Shown piece after piece: positions 5,806-8,382 of a stretch of DNA of 8,382 nucleotides; the first letter of the stretch is position 1, and each line of letters starts with the position of its first letter. The notes beneath the pieces were generated by a model, which saw nothing but the letters and a program-made list of their open reading frames with translations, was not told the origin of the DNA and made no database searches. Source of the DNA: JBGOUJ01 sp041477005 (GTDB lineage Bacteria; Acidobacteriota; Terriglobia; Bryobacterales; JACQDG01); NCBI GenBank assembly GCA_041477005.1, contig JBGOUJ010000345.1, forward strand, positions 1 through 8,382. The letters run 5' to 3'. Made by a program: the position numbers and the translations under genes.

Positions 5806-7119
5806 ATGCCCCTCCCCGCGACTCTGCGCGCCCTCAAGTACCGCAATTTCCAGCTCTTCTTCGCCGGCCAGTTGATCTCGCTCGTCGGGACCTGGATGCA
5901 GAGCGTGGCGCAGGCCTGGCTGGTATACCGCCTGACCGGCTCGTCGGTGCTGCTGGGGCTGGTCGGTTTTTTCGGGCAGATCCCGGTTTTTCTGGTCTCC
6001 CCTCTCGGCGGGATCGCGGCGGACCGTTACAGCCGTCACCGCGTCATCATTGCGACGCAAACATCGTCCTTGCTCCTGGCTTTCGCCCTGGCAGCTTTGA
6101 CGCTCACCGGCTATGTCCGCATCTGGCACATCTTCGCGCTCGCGGCGGTGCTCGGCGTGGTGAACGCCTTTGACGTCCCGGCGCGGCAGGCGTTCATCTT
6201 CGACATGGTCGGCAAGCCCGATCTGATGAACGCCATCGCGCTGAACTCGGCGATGTTCAACGCCTCGCGCGTCGTCGGTCCGGCGGTGGCCGGCGTTCTG
6301 GTGGCGAGCATCGGCGAGGGGTGGTGCTTCTTCGCCAACGGCGCCAGCTACATCGCCGTCATCGCGGGACTGTTGCTGATGCGCGTCGAGCGCCAGGCGC
6401 CTCTTCCCAAATCCGGCTCCCCCATCGCCGATGTCATCGAAGGGTTTCGCTTCGTGATCCACAACGCGCCGATCCACGCGCTGCTGATTCTGCTCGGAAT
6501 TCTGAGCCTGACGGGCCTGCCGTTCGTGGTGCTGATGCCGATTTTCGCCGATCAGATTCTGCACGGCGGGGCGAGAGGCCTGGGGCTGCTGATGGGGGCT
6601 TCGGGCGTCGGCGCGCTCGCCGGAGCGCTCGTCCTGGCCACCCGTGAAACCGTTAGCGGGCTGGGCAAATGGGTCGCGCTTTCCGCCGGCGCTTTCGGCG
6701 TCACGCTCGTCCTGTTCGGCTTCTCGCGCTGGTTCTGGTTCTCCTTTGCCATGATGCTGCCGCTCGGCTTCTCCATGATGATCGAGATGGGCGCCTCGAA
6801 CACCTTGATCCAGACGATGTCGCCGGATCATCTGCGCGGCCGCGTCATGGCGGTCTACTCGATGATGTTCATGGGCATGTCGCCCATCGGCTCGTTGCTG
6901 GCCGGCGTGGTGGCCGGGCACTTCGGCGCGCCCCTGGCCGTAGCGGGCGGCGGCGTAATCTGCGTCATCGCTTCGGGGGCTTTCGCATTTTGGCTGTCGT
7001 CGCTACGACCCGAGGGCCGGCGGCTGGTTGTCGCCCAGCAACTGGCCGGTGGCGATCCGCCTCAGAAAATGTCCGGGGGCACCCTCACGCACGAGGCCGC
7101 CGAGGAAGGGAAGGACTGA
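5806..7119 (+). CDS. MFS exporter, MFS_3/EntS-like
   Basis: A 437-residue inner-membrane major facilitator of the group that includes the enterobactin exporter EntS and many uncharacterised drug- or siderophore-type efflux proteins. Family markers are LKYRNFQLFFAGQLISLVGTW (10-30, opening helix), motif A GGIAADRYSRHR (68-79), DVPARQAFIFDMV (123-135), LMNAIALNSAMFNASRVVGPA (140-160), and DHLRGRVMAVYSMMFMGMSP in the second half. A polar tail of about 35 residues follows the last helix. The start codon has only a weak TGAG (5797-5800) upstream, but the family alignment begins within the first ten residues. It lies 52 bp after the sulfatase on the same strand and has its own -10 match, so it could be read as a third operon gene or separately. 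It is not closely related to the first MFS gene. The exported compound is unknown. Confidence 0.9.
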   Translation: MPLPATLRALKYRNFQLFFAGQLISLVGTWMQSVAQAWLVYRLTGSSVLLGLVGFFGQIPVFLVSPLGGIAADRYSRHRVIIATQTSSLLLAFALAALTLTGYVRIWHIFALAAVLGVVNAFDVPARQAFIFDMVGKPDLMNAIALNSAMFNASRVVGPAVAGVLVASIGEGWCFFANGASYIAVIAGLLLMRVERQAPLPKSGSPIADVIEGFRFVIHNAPIHALLILLGILSLTGLPFVVLMPIFADQILHGGARGLGLLMGASGVGALAGALVLATRETVSGLGKWVALSAGAFGVTLVLFGFSRWFWFSFAMMLPLGFSMMIEMGASNTLIQTMSPDHLRGRVMAVYSMMFMGMSPIGSLLAGVVAGHFGAPLAVAGGGVICVIASGAFAFWLSSLRPEGRRLVVAQQLAGGDPPQKMSGGTLTHEAAEEGKD

Positions 7120-7121
7120 AG

Positions 7122-7135
7122 GCCGCGCCGGCGGC
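7122..7135. terminator. GC hairpin between convergent genes
   Basis: GCCGC (7122-7126) and GCGGC (7131-7135) form a perfect 5-bp stem with a four-base loop in the 35-bp gap between the convergent exporter and aminotransferase genes. It is symmetric and could act on both transcripts, but no T-tract follows on either strand. The position is right for a terminator; the sequence support is weak. Confidence 0.3.
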
Positions 7136-7154
7136 GAGCCTGCAGCCGCGATGC

Positions 7155-8378
7155 TCAGGCCAGAGCCCGCAGCAGCTTCTCGATGTCGCCCATGTTGTTG
7201 TAGGCGGCCGGGGAGATCCGGATCCGGTTCTCGCCGGTGGTCGTCGCCTGGACGTTGGCTCGCTGCAGCTTATTCCGAGCCGCTTTCAGATCTTTCGCCT
7301 GCACCACGACCAGCGAGCTCACGGCGTCGGGCGGCGTGATCAATTTGTATCCCATCGCCGGCAGCTCCTTTTTCAAGCGGTCGCACATCGGCTTGGTGTA
7401 GGCGTAGATGTTCTCGACGCCCAGCGCCAGCATCCGCTTCAGCGCCTCGTATTGCCCGGCGTAGGCCACGTAGCTGACGTTGCCCGCTTCGTAGCGGCCG
7501 GCGTCCCGGAGCGGCTTGTAGGGGAACGGTTCCTTGCTCGGGTCGGCGGCCGTGACCCAGGGAGAATAATTGAACTCCACGGAGCCGGGGAAGATCAGGT
7601 CCTTCACCACCGAACCCTGCAAATCCTCGCGCACGTAAAGGAAGCCTGCGCCGCGCGCGCCTTGCAGCCACTTGTAATTCGAGCAGGCGGCAAAGTCGAG
7701 GCCCAGGGCCTTCACGTCGACCGGAACGCTGCCGGCGGCCTGGATGATGTCGGCATAGACGTAGGCGCCATGGGCGTGCGCCAGGTTGCTGATGGCCTTG
7801 GCGTTTTCGACGTGGCCGTTGACGTTCGAGACCAGCGTGATCGAGATGAGCCGGGTCTTGCTGTCGACGGCCTGTTCCATGTCGCGCAGGTCGATGTGCC
7901 AGTCGCGGTTCTTGACGATGCGGAGATCGAGGCCCGCCCGGCGGCGTCCCACGTAATCGTGTACGGAGCCGGAGTAGTGCAGGTCGTTGGTCACCAGGTT
8001 GCCGCCGGAGGCCTGGATGTTCAGGCCGTTGACGACGGCCTGCTCGCCGGCCTTGGTGCAGATCACAAAGCCGATCTCGGAAGGCTTGGCGTTGATGAGC
8101 TTGGCAAACAACGGCTTGACCTGCCGCAGGCTTTCGTCGGCGTACTCGCCCCGGCCCTCGCCCGGTCCGTACATGTGGAAGTCCATGTACCGGCGCATGC
8201 CCTCGGCCGTGTATTTCGGCAGTGGGACGTGGGCGGCGGCGTCGAGATAAACCCCGTCGGCCGCGCGTGGGAATTCATTGCGGATCGATTCGAAGTCGGA
8301 CAGCTTGGGAGACGCTGCCTTGAGGCTCGACGCGACGGCCGCGCCCGAAGCCAGGAATTGACGCCGGTTCAGTTTCAT
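7155..8378 (-). CDS. Tat-signal class V PLP-dependent aminotransferase
   Basis: A 407-residue fold-type I PLP enzyme of class V, the group that includes cysteine desulfurases and isopenicillin N epimerase-like proteins. The PLP lysine is Lys236 in CSNYKWLQGARGAGFLYV. Asp210 and Gln213 in VYADIIQAAG would hold the pyridine ring and phenolic oxygen. SNVNGHV (184-190), RYEAGN (295-300) and Arg387 in RIRISP complete the family pattern. The N-terminus MKLNRRQFLASGAAVASS is a twin-arginine signal, unusual for an aminotransferase, and the catalytic domain begins around residue 28 (DFESIRNEFP), so the signal is an added segment. The ATG is 4 nt from the right edge; its ribosome site and promoter lie outside. 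It is convergent with the exporter and has no visible partner. Substrate and reaction (transamination, desulfuration, epimerisation or lyase) are not resolved. Confidence 0.9.
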   Translation of the reverse strand: MKLNRRQFLASGAAVASSLKAASPKLSDFESIRNEFPRAADGVYLDAAAHVPLPKYTAEGMRRYMDFHMYGPGEGRGEYADESLRQVKPLFAKLINAKPSEIGFVICTKAGEQAVVNGLNIQASGGNLVTNDLHYSGSVHDYVGRRRAGLDLRIVKNRDWHIDLRDMEQAVDSKTRLISITLVSNVNGHVENAKAISNLAHAHGAYVYADIIQAAGSVPVDVKALGLDFAACSNYKWLQGARGAGFLYVREDLQGSVVKDLIFPGSVEFNYSPWVTAADPSKEPFPYKPLRDAGRYEAGNVSYVAYAGQYEALKRMLALGVENIYAYTKPMCDRLKKELPAMGYKLITPPDAVSSLVVVQAKDLKAARNKLQRANVQATTTGENRIRISPAAYNNMGDIEKLLRALA

Positions 8379-8382
8379 GAAG

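Noticed and set aside
4263..5846. Long minus-strand open frame (527 codons) opposite the sulfatase
   Set aside because: The plus strand carries a complete sulfatase with all active-site residues; the antisense frame has no recognisable domain.
5770..6921. Minus-strand open frame (383 codons) opposite the second MFS gene
   Set aside because: Its composition is dominated by Gln, Arg, Asp and His, the expected complement of hydrophobic transporter codons; it is a shadow.

Overview
The window is about 8.4 kb of GC-rich bacterial DNA. The best taxonomic clue is an orphan FtsX/MacB-type permease of the ADOP class (acidobacterial duplicated orphan permease). This class is strongly enriched in Acidobacteria, especially Solibacter/Bryobacter relatives. 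The two twin-arginine (Tat) signals of RRxFLA type and the sulfatase plus sugar-acid-type transporter pair fit such an organism. The taxonomic assignment is an inference from gene content, not from a marker gene.

Layout, left to right. 1-303 has no callable gene but carries a 12-unit, 7-bp tandem repeat (199-282) that almost abuts the stop codon of the next gene. 304 to about 2998 (minus) is a full-length-like ADOP permease gene split by a one-base frameshift at 2572; it also lacks any usable start codon in its upstream frame, so it is called a pseudogene, with sequencing error as the alternative. About 2999-3115 is a short divergent spacer with a good sigma70-like promoter (TTGCCG-N17-TATGAT) facing right. 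3116-4408 (plus) is an MFS transporter of the anion:cation symporter type. Its last 14 nt overlap the start of a Tat-signal, cysteine-type sulfatase (4395-5753). 5806-7119 (plus) is a second MFS protein of the MFS_3/EntS-like exporter type, with a perfect TATAAT 30 bp before its start. 7155-8378 (minus) is a Tat-signal class V PLP-dependent aminotransferase, convergent with the exporter.

How the genes work together: the ACS-type transporter and the sulfatase form a tightly coupled two-gene operon. The simple reading is that the exported sulfatase removes sulfate from an external substrate and the transporter takes up an organic anion or sugar acid released from it; the substrate is not visible from sequence. 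The EntS-like MFS gene lies downstream on the same strand, possibly as read-through plus its own promoter. The permease and the aminotransferase are transcribed separately. I do not see a clear novel defence, mobile or RNA system. The points most worth a second look are the broken permease, the heptamer array, the loss of both proton-coupling acidic residues in the ACS transporter, and the apparently exported PLP enzyme.
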